Below are positions 36,801-44,845 of a stretch of 64,000 bases of DNA, piece after piece. Position numbers and translations under genes: made by a program. The notes under the pieces are model-generated. The model was given only the letters and a program-made list of their open reading frames with translations, was not told where the DNA came from and ran no database searches. The stretch comes from Oxytricha trifallax (Eukaryota; Ciliophora; Spirotrichea; Sporadotrichida; Oxytrichidae), in NCBI GenBank assembly GCA_000711775.1, contig ARYC01001529.1, forward strand, positions 1-64,000. Reading direction: 5' to 3'. Within the stretch, counting starts at the first letter, position 1, and each line of letters starts with the position of its first letter.

Positions 36801-39397
36801 GGCAAAAATACAAAATTTTTATCATATTGCTTTATATAATTATGTAGTATGATATACTTTTAAGAGATAAAATTTTTTTAGCAAAATATGTGAAAGTTTA
36901 TTAATAGAAAGAATTGAAATAAAACTAATGATACTCAAGAAAAATTTGCATTTGAAATGTTTCCTATAGAATCATTTAAAATCAAAAGTGTACATACGAA
37001 ATGAAACTTACAAAATAAATACCAGTAGCTATATGAAGAGCAAGATTTTTCATTATGAAAATGATTCAAAGCAAAAGTATATGTTTTGTTACATTTTAAA
37101 ATTTTTTTAATTATTAGGGGAGGGAGGGATGGTTAATTTTTTAAGGGGAGGCAGGGGGTTTTGGTCAAAACATTTAATTGGACAATCTAAATAAGTAGAA
37201 TTTTCCCTGAAACACCATGAATATGTGCCGTTTGGTTTAACATCAGTACCAAATAATGTTGCTGACTCAGTGATTATCTCTGCAAATAACTTGTTGTTGC
37301 TCTCAAGTAAAATACTAAAAATTGTTAATAATTTCAAGTGCTTTGAATAACTTGTAAGCATAATCATTTGCTACTGCTTATTTACCAGTTCCAGTTACCG
37401 CGTCATGATGTTAAACTTAAACCAGCATGTCTTATAATTTAAATGGCAATAAATTTCCTGTGATAAAATGCTTTATTACTAAGTTTATGAGATACCCATG
37501 ACATCCATCATGATGTTCTTTGCATTTAAGACATCAGTAAGTCTCTCTCTGGTGACATACTTATCAATAGCTTGGAAACTGTATAATTTAGAGGAAGCAT
37601 GTAGATTTGCTGAGCCTCTTCTCATGTATTCCTTGTCATTAGCTCTGCTTGTGAAGTACCCTGTCCAGTAGGAGAAGTCTTCGTCAGCGTAGGGGAACAT
37701 ATCATCATACTTAGTGGGCCATTTAATGTCAAGTTGACCGATCGCATTCAAGTACTCGCTTGGAGTGGAGTATCTCAATTGAATGTCTCCATATAACAAT
37801 TATATAGATGGTAGTTATTAACTATTTATTTGATTGTATCTTGAGTTGAAGCCTTTGATTAGTCTGTCCATGCTCTTGAAGTTCATCTTAGCATTTGAGT
37901 ACTGGAAGTCATCACCCATTACTACGAATAAAATTCATATTGTATTCTTAAGGAATCCATTTATATAGTATTTATGAAAATAAGTGACCAGTATTCTTAT
38001 AATGGTCAGCCTAATGTGTAATATAGTCTCTAAAAGCAGCAACTTTAGTATCTAAGTTGTAAGTTTACAGATTGGGGTTGTCCACGATTGCATCATCTTC
38101 AGAGGTAGAATCGAAATTAAATCCACGTGGTGCTGAGTAATGATGATTTACATTCATTATTCATTTTTTATATTAATTAAAGGTTTTAACTATGATAGAG
38201 AGCATGTGTAAAGATTTACTTGCTGAAGCCATGGTGCTCATACATTGGTCTCCAGAGGAATTCCATTTCTTGTGAAGCTAACCTTCTGTCTTTGTCTTGA
38301 TAGTCTAATCTGGCAAAAAACCAGGCATCAAAGCTTATATAAATATTATAACATGTGAAATTAAGGAAGAAAATTCACTGTCTATGAATAATTTAAATTT
38401 TTTAAATTAATTTAATTTATAATTGTTTTTTTATTAAATCACTGATTTAAATTAATTATTGAAATTATTTAAGTTTGTTTTTTTATTATCACATATATGA
38501 ATTTCTCTTTTTAGAAATATATATTTAGCAATAATTAAGTATTGGTTTTAATATAAAATAATAAGTTAATAAATTAATTACTTTAATTATTTCTTTAAAC
38601 AATTTAATAAATGAGAACAATATAACGATTTATAATTACATTATTATATGATATTGTTTAATAAATTAAAGCCCATATCAGCGAAAAGTCTTGGAGAAGC
38701 GTTTGAATGTCCAAAGGGATCGATGTGCCAACCAACTCTTGGTCTAACTCCAAACTCGTCCATCAAGAACTAGTGACCATGCAACATATTGTTAATAAAG
38801 TCTTCGTAAACCTTTAATAATTTCCTGTACACAATTGATGTTACGTATTTACTTTTAATGTGGGCAAGCTTCATCAGACATGCTCCAACCAGCATTGAGG
38901 AATTCCAGTCTTCCCTACTGGACCAACTACCTGACTTTGTTCTTGAGGTCTTCAGTTTGATCCTTCCACCACATAGAGAAGAACTTCATCTCTACCTAAC
39001 TGAATCTCTTGTTAGGATCTTCAATCAGCTCATTGATCACAGTTGAGATGATTAGCTCCACTCCTGCTTATTAGATTTTGTAAGCGGAGCCAGAGAAGTA
39101 CAAATCGACGGTCTTTAACCAACCTACGTCGTCATGAGAGTGAGGCACTAAATGCACTTATAGTGGTTGACCATTCTCTAATTAATAATAAGACAAAATA
39201 ATAGGCAAATATGATAGCACCTTGCAAAATTACTTAATTATAATTATTTAATTGGGTGTCTAAACAGCCTTCAACTTCAATTTACTGAAGTATTCAGGTT
39301 TATGATCGTGTTGCAAATCTGTGTCCTTAGTTATGGGGCCAGCATTTACTATCAAGTTGGTCGATAGCAACAAAGATAAAAGGGAAATCTTCAGCAT
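15864..39397 (-). CDS. GH38 alpha-mannosidase 1, spread over 23.5 kb of germline DNA
   Basis: Start ATG 39397 with signal peptide [20 protein letters not shown]; stop TGA 15864-15866. Approximate blocks on the minus strand: 39397-39262, 39185-38835, 38822-38655, 38380-38205, 38170-37975, 37935-37805, 37800-37487, 37415-37173, 25228-25147, 25086-24480, 22100-22000, 21360-21120, 19790-19325, 16215-15864. Family motifs are intact: [17 protein letters not shown] (zinc His/Asp), [10 protein letters not shown] (nucleophile Asp), [12 protein letters not shown] (zinc His), [20 protein letters not shown], and C-terminal LPPQSIRTF. Pointers: TAA at QHHD (the pointer itself supplies the Gln), CAATTAAA across the 12-kb IES, and ACTAA at 25147/25082. 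One base-scale frame break near 37340 is unresolved. Probably a secreted or lysosomal mannosidase. Confidence 0.88.
16230..17665. mobile_element. decayed TBE remnant in a mannosidase IES
   Basis: On the plus strand it follows TBE transposase in degenerate form: TACTGGGCCCATTT..GCTGTGATGTTT, then the AAACAGTCAATCGCATTAAG block and a final TTCAATGGAATG..TATTGGG block. From about 17120 it resembles the 22-kDa ORF end. No telomeric tips remain. It lies between mannosidase blocks at 16215 and 19325. Confidence 0.75.
17665..19320. other. AT-rich IES sequence, no gene recognised
   Basis: The plus-strand ORF at 17924 is short and AT-driven. I see no pointer-joined coding block, RNA gene or inverted repeat that I can support here. 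It is part of the same IES as the decayed TBE. Confidence 0.6.
19795..21115. other. AT-rich IES of the mannosidase gene, nothing recognised
   Basis: Lies between the blocks encoding the middle (SRSQGGS) and the [13 protein letters not shown] part of the enzyme. Very AT-rich, without a coding signature in either strand. Confidence 0.6.
22105..23340. other. AT-rich IES sequence, nothing recognised
   Basis: Non-coding in appearance. It precedes a decayed TBE within the same IES of the mannosidase gene. Confidence 0.6.
23345..24420. mobile_element. second decayed TBE remnant in a mannosidase IES
   Basis: Minus-strand kinase-like remnants (CCAAGTTCATGCAACTACTT near 23750, GCAGAAACTGCCCATTCATT near 23560) match 59140 and 58950 of the full TBE. 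From 24190 to 24410 it matches the transposase start and the spacer to the inverted repeat (AGACCCTAAATTTCG.. then TTTCTCATTTTGCAA). The terminal C4A4 repeats are gone and the central part is deleted. Confidence 0.75.
25380..26560. other. AT-rich left part of the 12-kb IES
   Basis: No coding block seen. A (TA)n run occurs near 26468-26490. AAACCCCAAGAGTAT near 26356 faintly resembles the reverse of the G4T4 tract boundary at 35915, which is too short to rely on. Confidence 0.5.
26587..27150 (+). CDS. GC-rich ORF of unknown function, start not found
   Basis: Open in the ciliate code from the left edge of the island to TGA near 27148. It reads [19 protein letters not shown], then [19 protein letters not shown], then [21 protein letters not shown] content and C/G-ending codons are far above those of the other genes in this window, so it may have another origin or another expression class. 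An alternative frame ([16 protein letters not shown]) takes over near 27125, so an IES or frameshift probably lies there. No family recognised. Minus-strand ORFs here are shadows. Confidence 0.5.
27472..27633 (+). CDS. GC-rich coding fragment
   Basis: A 53-codon frame, [20 protein letters not shown] to [19 protein letters not shown] at 27631-27633. It is preceded in another frame by [19 protein letters not shown] (about 27390-27450). Codon use matches the other pieces of the island, so these are likely blocks or broken pieces of one gene. Confidence 0.4.
27745..27906 (+). CDS. GC-rich coding fragment
   Basis: Reads [19 protein letters not shown] then [20 protein letters not shown], bounded by TGA on both sides. 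It looks protein-like and shares codon use with its neighbours, but it has no start codon of its own. Confidence 0.4.
   Translation, partial: AQLRQGVCCVPREPNFLLFLKGLPNDLKFAPLAQHFLKSRRQKSLGDFVSLKI
28012..28357 (+). CDS. GC-rich coding fragment
   Basis: Reads [39 protein letters not shown], then an acidic stretch and [20 protein letters not shown] change of frame near 28290 continues as [20 protein letters not shown]. Function unknown. It could be the C-terminal part of the same gene as the preceding pieces. Confidence 0.45.
28365..29572. other. AT-rich stretch without recognised gene
   Basis: Non-coding in appearance on both strands. A lone CTTGGGGTTTT near 28490 is the only telomere-like word. 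It lies downstream of the MT-A70 gene. Confidence 0.5.
29573..30441 (-). CDS. C2H2 zinc-finger / MT-A70 adenine methyltransferase-like protein, one frameshift
   Basis: Start ATG 30441; stop TGA 29573-29575; about 289 residues. Two C2H2-type fingers come first: [19 protein letters not shown] and [19 protein letters not shown]. An MT-A70 domain follows: [48 protein letters not shown], then [20 protein letters not shown] and [10 protein letters not shown]. The signature DPPW is DPPH here. One base is missing at 29797-29799 (GGG where GGGG would keep frame), so the copy is broken or the base call is wrong. The ciliate homologs MTA1/MTA9 act in DNA N6-adenine methylation; activity here is uncertain because of the W-to-H change. 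E2F-like sites lie upstream. Confidence 0.82.
30533..30634. promoter_or_regulatory. four E2F-like GGCGCC sites, two spaced pairs
   Basis: GTCAGTTGGCGCC (30533), GTCAGATGGCGCC (30555), GTCAGTTGGCGC (30600) and GTTAGATGGCGCC (30622). Each TTGGCGC is followed 22 bp later by ATGGCGCC, and the pair is repeated 67 bp on. They lie 92-193 bp upstream of the MT-A70 start in an otherwise GC-poor region. TTSSCGC is the core bound by E2F/DP factors; S-phase control is an inference. Confidence 0.65.
31069..32638 (-). pseudogene. Tc1/mariner-type DDE transposase, not of the TBE family
   Basis: Start ATG 32638 ([20 protein letters not shown]); last TGA 31069-31071. A long acidic N-terminal part of over 200 residues precedes a helix-turn-helix-like stretch ([19 protein letters not shown]). 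The catalytic core follows: [20 protein letters not shown] (first Asp), [14 protein letters not shown] (second Asp) and [20 protein letters not shown] (Glu), the IS630/Tc1 pattern. At least two frame slips (near 31430 and 31960) and one TGA (IIA-stop-HFAAKRF) break it. Motif surroundings differ from the TBE transposase, so it is a separate lineage. It may be the transposase of the 12-kb segment or a nested guest. Confidence 0.8.
32839..33666 (+). CDS. hypothetical protein with two tiny introns
   Basis: ATG 32839, TGA 33664-33666. Two GT-AG introns, 33004-33031 (28 nt, GTAAGA..TTTTAG) and 33342-33373 (32 nt, GTAAGT..TATTAG), remove every frame break. The exons total 768 nt, or 255 residues. 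The protein reads [20 protein letters not shown] at its start, then ..[19 protein letters not shown].., [20 protein letters not shown], and ..[19 protein letters not shown]... A basic segment and a Gln/Asn-rich end follow. It has no IES. Family not named; a nucleic-acid-binding role is possible. It sits between the transposase and the coiled-coil gene inside the 12-kb IES and appears intact. Confidence 0.8.
33670..34280. other. AT-rich spacer inside the 12-kb IES
   Basis: No coding block seen. A short tandem series TTTGTTATAG occurs near 34150-34200. Confidence 0.5.
34285..35829 (+). CDS. Gln-rich coiled-coil protein with one in-frame TGA, probably in a 27-nt intron
   Basis: ATG 34285 ([19 protein letters not shown]), TGA 35827-35829; 514 codons in one frame except TGA at 34720-34722. 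GTAAATGATCGACTCCTGTA..ATAAG (34715-34741) is 27 nt, begins GT, ends AG, contains the TGA, and is a multiple of three. Splicing it out leaves ..RKSEIVKKQQ.. in frame, and the neighbouring gene has 28- and 32-nt introns. The N terminus is basic; residues 240-480 are rich in Gln/Leu/Asn with heptad character. TAA/TAG-encoded Gln is very frequent. A separate stop, giving a 145-residue protein, is the alternative. No family recognised. Confidence 0.75.
35915..35937 (+). repeat. internal telomere-like tract (G4T4)2G4T3
   Basis: Two full GGGGTTTT units and a third partial unit, about 85 bp after the coiled-coil gene. TBE-type elements end in such sequence, so it may be one end of an element within the 12-kb IES. 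I found no convincing matching C4A4 end, and the flanks lack the 77-bp TBE inverted repeat. Confidence 0.8.
36237..36566 (+). CDS. small basic protein, GC-richer than surroundings
   Basis: ATG 36237 ([20 protein letters not shown]) to TGA 36564-36566, 109 residues without interruption. A Thr/Ser/Arg stretch ([19 protein letters not shown]) is followed by a basic middle and an acidic end ([17 protein letters not shown]). Codon use is GC-richer than the flanking AT-rich DNA, as in the 26.6-28.4 kb island, though it uses TAA as Gln once or twice. No family recognised. It lies inside the 12-kb IES, so it would be germline-limited. Confidence 0.6.
36570..37105. other. AT-rich right part of the 12-kb IES
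   Basis: No coding block seen. The last 60 bases before the pointer are G-rich (GGGGAGGGAGGG, GGGGAGGCAGGGGGTTTTGG) and form the right inverted end. Confidence 0.5.
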
Positions 39398-39658
39398 CTT
39401 AGTAATAATAGATTATTTTATTATTATAATATTTATAGTCAAAGAAGTTATATCATAATCTAAGATAATATCTTTAATTTCACGAATCCCTTATTTCAAT
39501 TTAAATTATGGAAAGCAAACGCTTCACCTTATTGATTGAAATCATATAAAATTAATAGGAAATGATTTGATTAAAGTGTTTAAATTGAACAAATAAAGAT
39601 TTTGTTGATGATATATTCTTATATATGAAGATTTTTTCATATGTTTAAGGTTTACTAT

Positions 39659-42600
39659 TCATTAGAGAATTTCTGTGTGTACTCTTTTACTAGGTACTGG
39701 AGCAGCAGTTGGCTTTGGATCCTCACTTTTCTTAGTGGTGACTGGAGCTGCAGTTGGTTTTGGATCCTCACTTTTCTTAGTAGTTACTGGAGCTGGAGTA
39801 GTTGTTGTTGTGGTTGTGGTTGTGGTCGTTGTTGTTGTGGTCGTTGTTGTTGTAGTAGTAGTAGTAGTAGTTGTTGTGGTGGTTGTTGGAGGAGGATAGT
39901 ATGTATAGTCAAATCTGAAAGTTCTAAGTCTCTATGGCTCAAGCGAGATCTCAACTCCAGCTTGCTTGTCTTTGGGCAATTTACTCAAATCAATGAAATC
40001 GTCATCAGTTCCTTACCACTCTACCTTATCCCAAAGCATCCATTAGTGCTCTTCATTTCCACTAAGAGACATTTCGTCAACCTTAAGTGAATATGAAGTT
40101 GGAATAGCTCCATTAAAGATCTTTGCGAGTAAAAGTTTTGCCAATTCTACAATCTTCACTTGAGGAACTTTGCTTGGGTCAACTCCATATCTATGAGAGA
40201 ATTAGTCATCCAAGTTCTCAAGTCTAACTTATATCATACTTTTGTTTAGTGGGAAGTATTCAATCTTTGCGAATTCAGGAACGCCTACTGATTTAAGTTG
40301 CTTAGCAGTAAGAAGTGGTTGCCCATTTTCAGTTATGTTTTCCTTCTTTTATTCCCAATCGAAAGCGAAATAGTTTTGTAAGGGTGTATCAATTATGATC
40401 TGATATTTTCTCTAGTCACTCTGCTCATATTCTCTATCGAAGAATTGAAGGAAGTAAGTCGATTGGACAGCTTATGATTCATTAAGTACTACTCCAACTT
40501 TGTACTTGTCATCGTAGAAAAGTCTACGAGCATGCATAAGCTCAACAGTAGAGTTGACTAAAACCGAAGCTCCTTGTATTCTTGAAGTCATAACAGTCAT
40601 TTAAGCCATGCTATAGTAATTGTCTCTGATACAGACAGCACTAGTCACTGGGAAATAGTTCACTGAGATATTTTAATGCGATTTCTTATCTGTTATCCAT
40701 TGTGGTTTGAAGTTTAATATTCTCTGCTCCATTTAGAGGCCGTTTGTATCTGTGTAGAAAGCATTGTAGTTTTGGATTTCTTATGCTCTGAAGTTTACAG
40801 TCACTTCTTTTCCAATTTCTGTGACTGGAATTTCATCGACTTAAACATCCCATTCAATCATGGTTTCATTGGGGTATAACTAATTATGCTATAACTAATA
40901 AGAAATAAACTGATATAATTCATTTTAAATAATAAATTCTTACTCTGACAGTTGCAGACTCCTTGGTTCTGTTGTCAATATACTCTAGAGTAATTTGTGA
41001 GACAACTGAACCTACTTAATAGTACCAATATGATAAATTGCTGTATTTGAATGAAGTGTTGGTGGCTGGTCTGAAGATAGCAGCACCTGATCTAGATCCC
41101 TCAAATCCTTGGTATGCAGGGTAGTATCTCAAATCAAATCCAAAGTGGTAATTCCCTAATAAATTTATATAATCATTTTTGCCATTTATTTATAATTAAT
41201 AATAATTTCCCTTTTCAGACATTTTAACTTATAAAATGGTAATTCTAAATGTGCTTTTTCTTTTAGAGAGTGAAAAGTGCTCCAAAATCGGAGTCTTTAC
41301 CCTTGAATTGTAAATATTGATATTCATTCTCAATCTTGAAGTTATCGCCTTTCTAGATTTTTGATGTGAGGTCAAGTGATGTGTTGTACTGAACTTGAAT
41401 CAATCCAATCTGTACTTTAAATAAATATTTACTTTATTTTATTCATATAGTTTTTAAATAATCAAAATAATCTGTTATCCATCAATAGTGTATCTAACAT
41501 ATAACCAGCAATCATTGATTCCATTGTTCATCACATCGCAGACAACATTGGCATCAGCATCTTTATAAAAGATTAATTAATTTATAATCTATCTTCAAAA
41601 CTTTGGGAAGAGTGATTGAATGCTCTGACAGAGAGTTGGCCATGAGGGACTGCGATCTTAGTATGATTAACTGGTTGAATGGATGGATTGTAAACTGCAA
41701 CAATCATATTTAAATATTCTTTGTTTGCCTCTCTACCTATTGGACAGTCCAAGTAAATTAGAAATATATTATTACTATAATAAAAACACTTAAGTAGAAA
41801 TTATATAATAATAACTTTAAAATAAGTTTATTTCTATTAAATTTCAAAATTTTTAATGAGTTAAAATCACATTTAAAACTAAATAATAAATGAAAAACTT
41901 TCTCTAAGTTTATTTAAAACTTATAAATTCAAATTATAAATATATTTCACAATGTTTGAAGAATAAACATTATCTTATTTAATCAAATGATAAGTTATAT
42001 TAACAAATGAACAATTAAAATTTGAAATGCATCTTATTCATTAATATATGCTAATATATAGTTTTTAAATATATAATTATTATGTTTAGTTAGTAGACTA
42101 TTTGGCACACCAGGTCCATCTGTGATTGCTTTTAAGTTGAACCCCTGCGAACTTCTTAACTGCCTCTCCAACTATCAAGCTAGTCAAGTTGTTGTTGTCG
42201 TCAATCGCATCTTAAAGTTTATTAGTGATGTCTATAACTCTGGCATCTCTGCCTAGTCCACTGATACCATCAGTTGACTGTGCTTCAGAAACTGCTTCTT
42301 GGAAGAGTTGTGAGTGGTTGTAGTATAGTTCATACATTTACTAGGATTTATTGGTGTCTTTCTAGAGACCACTCTCCAACATTTTCATTGAAAATAGCTT
42401 GCCAGAAGCATTCATTATACTAAATATTATTTTGCTTCTATATAATATAAAAAAGAAAATAAAAAATAGAGAAGCATGGAGATCTTATGAAGCACGTCTT
42501 ATGAAAGCTTTGAAGTTTGGTCTGGAAGTGTAAAGACCAGTGAAATAGCGTTGTCCATTATCAGTCATTCAATAATTGTTTTATTAATAATATATACCAT

Positions 42601-43838
42601 TAATTATTATAATTCTGTTTTTATTGGCAAAAGATCAAAAGTGCTTGTTGGGAATTCATAATCATGAGCTTGAATAGCCTCATTATAGAAAGATAAGGTT
42701 GAATGAGTCAACTAAGTATCATTGTTAAGGCTATTGAATTCTGATATAAGTTTATCTAACTACTCAAAATAGATGTCTCCATCCTCGAAGTTAGTCTTTG
42801 CTCCAATGAACATCAGGATGTGTTTAGTTTGATAGTATCTAGACACTTCCTTGACATATTAACGTAGTCCTTTAACATCATAAGACTCTTCTGTGGAGTT
42901 CTTAGTGATGTTCTTTACTACTGGATCTGGTCTAGGTCTAGGTCTGGTTTGTTGCACAGTTTTCTTTTGACGAGAATCTACGATCAGATCAAAGGGGGAA
43001 ACCTCGAAATCGTACATAACATGTGTGAAAACCTCTGCTCTTCTACCGAGATGGGAGAAGTTTGGTCTCCAAATCCATTCCATTTGCTTATTTTTCAAGC
43101 GAATTTCTCTGTCATGAGGGTCTACCCATCTGAGATACACAGCTTCAATACCTGATTCAGCATAAAGACGAGTGTTAGCATCTGAATGCCCAAATGGATC
43201 CATGTTCCAAGCAACTCTTGGTTTGATCAATGTAAATGTATGTTTTTTTAAATCAGGAAAATTATTAAATCAAAATTTATATACTTATGAATCTAATTAT
43301 ATGGTTGAACCTTAAATTCTTTAGCCAAAAAGAGATGACCCTTTTAAATATTTAATAGTAAGTCTGAGTAGTGAGGGCACACACTATCGTGAGTCTCCCA
43401 AGCTCCATTAACAAATTCAAATGCTCCTAGTGCGACTAGTGCCTAAACGTGTTCTTTAGTTTAATCGCTCTGTTTGAGATACCATTTTGAGAAATATTTA
43501 ACTTCGTAATGAGTGAAAGTGCGAGTGGGATCTTGAATCATTGCCGCGATTACAGCATCGAAAACTTTGTTGTAGTGAGCTTGCTTAAGTTCTTCCTACC
43601 TCTCTGGGAAGTACTCGTTCACAGATTTCAAAAATTCTTAGTTATATGAGTGGGGCACGATATGCACGAGAGTAACCTGATCTTCCCCAGGTCTTTCTCT
43701 CTGCCTTAGAGTTTTCTTGTCATAGAGAGATTTAAAGTTAGCTTTTGCAAGGTTTTCATTTTCTTTGTCGAAAATGGTCTGAGTAGTCAGCCCCAGAAGA
43801 GCACAGACAGTCAATAATGAGGATATTTTCTTCATCAT
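39659..43838 (-). CDS. GH38 mannosidase paralog 2, zinc ligands lost, poly-Thr tail
   Basis: Start ATG 43838 with signal peptide (MMKKISSLLTVCALLGLTTQ); stop TGA 39659-39661. It is split into about nine blocks in order, with short AT-rich IESs (for example 41755-42095). It is collinear with paralog 1: AWNMDPFGHSDANTRLYAES keeps the nucleophile Asp, and [12 protein letters not shown] and LEPQRLRTFRFDY are present. But the His/Asp zinc site is IVPHSYNQEFLKSV instead of [14 protein letters not shown], and the HHD site reads AQSTDGISGL. It probably cannot hold catalytic zinc. The C terminus carries about 30 consecutive Thr codons and two PAPVTTKKSEDPKPTA-like repeats, a likely O-glycosylated stalk. 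It may bind glycans rather than cut them. Confidence 0.87.
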
Positions 43839-43899
43839 TTAATAATTAAATTGATTGTATGTAATAAATTAGTAATATTATTGCGATATTTGTTTTATC

Positions 43900-44220
43900 T
43901 GTTCTGATCGAATATTTGTCTATTTAGTTGATAAGTAAAAAGAATATTTATTTGGCATTATTAAATTTATATATTTTATTATAAAAATTAATTAATTTAA
44001 CTTAACTCATGTCAATATAATCTAAAACTTAAATTAATTCTCATTAAAATTTAATTTAAGATTTAAGAAATCTTCCAATTTTTATACCAATTCCTAATAA
44101 GTATAAAAATAATATAATAAAACTATATAGAAATAATTAATTTATGCTCTATTGATATATTTTCATAATATTTAATCCATTATAATCATTATAAATCCTA
44201 TACAATTTTGTAATTTTATT
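43900..44220. other. AT-rich intergenic region
   Basis: Between the second GH38 gene's 5' end and the 3' end of the FHA gene. No motif or RNA gene recognised. Confidence 0.6.
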
Positions 44221-44221
44221 A

Positions 44222-44831
44222 TCATTTGCAGTCTCTGAATTTGTAGCTGAGTCTAACAGTTTACTTTCCATTTTCTTCAATAAAAACTATTATGCCAATT
44301 TCATCTCCATCCTTAATCTCCTTTTTGTTGCCTTTCCCAAGTTTCGAACCTTATAAGTAAGTTCCATTTGTGGATAAATCTTCTATTTCATACACATACC
44401 CCTTCACTATCTCTTCACCAAATATAAATTAATTATTTTTATGATAAGCTTAGTATACTAAATTAAAAATTATTATGCAGTTATATAATTTAATGAACAT
44501 ATAGATATATTCTCTTCATACTCAGATTCAGAATCAGAATCATCAGACTAACTGCTCAAATTATTCTAATAAAATGCAATACTTATAATTTAATATTGTT
44601 GCTGCTAATTTCAATATCACAAACATTTAGCTTGACTTTCTCAAATGCATCATCATTACAAGTATAAAAGAAATCAATAGAATCTGGAATCTTTGAGTTG
44701 CTATCATTTTTATCTTGGTTTTCTTAAGAATTATCCAAATCTGACAAACTATTATTGGATTCTTATATATTTCGATGTTCTTCCTCTTTGATTTCTTCTG
44801 AATCATTCAATTTTCTTCTTGACTTACTCAT
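44222..44831 (-). CDS. small FHA-domain protein
   Basis: The chosen start ATG is 44831 (MSKSRRKLNDSEEIKEEE); an in-frame ATG at 44849 is possible. TGA at 44222-44224. Three blocks: an acidic, Ser-rich N terminus (about 44831-44600), an acidic SQSDDSDSESEYEENIS segment (about 44570-44510), and the FHA core (about 44460-44222) reading FGEEIVKGYVYEIEDLSTNG then TYLQGSKLGKGNKKEIKDGD. The DLSTNGT..L.G.K motif with a following DGDEI is typical of forkhead-associated phosphothreonine-binding domains. The first half of the FHA fold, with its conserved Arg, is not obvious and may lie in a block I did not resolve. Likely a nuclear phosphoprotein-binding adaptor. Confidence 0.75.
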
Positions 44832-44845
44832 TTGAACTTGCTTAA

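Larger units (their letters stand above)
25221..37180. mobile_element. 11,952-bp IES with 8-bp pointer and C-rich inverted ends; candidate large composite transposon
   Basis: TTTAATTG stands at 25221-25228 and 37173-37180. Removing one copy plus the interval joins ..[16 protein letters not shown].. in frame, confirmed by the paralog's ..YLDCPIGREANK... Just inside, the left end has GACCAAGGCCCCATACCCCC and the right end, reversed, GACCAAAACCCCCTGCCTCC. Similarity continues with gaps for about 50 bp through TAAAA, TTxAC, TCCC and CCTC blocks. The interval contains a GC-rich island, an MT-A70 gene, a DDE transposase, two intron-containing genes, a G4T4 tract and a small basic ORF. The IES is certain in my reading; a single mobile unit is an inference. 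Confidence 0.75.

Noticed and set aside
37118-37165. C-terminal extension of mannosidase 1 ending [11 protein letters not shown]
   Set aside because: It reads past the CAATTAAA pointer into the IES. The paralog alignment and the joined frame place the coding edge at the pointer.
39675-39899. Plus-strand ORF with a long poly-Val run
   Set aside because: Antisense of the poly-Thr tail of GH38 paralog 2; the minus strand has the family motifs.
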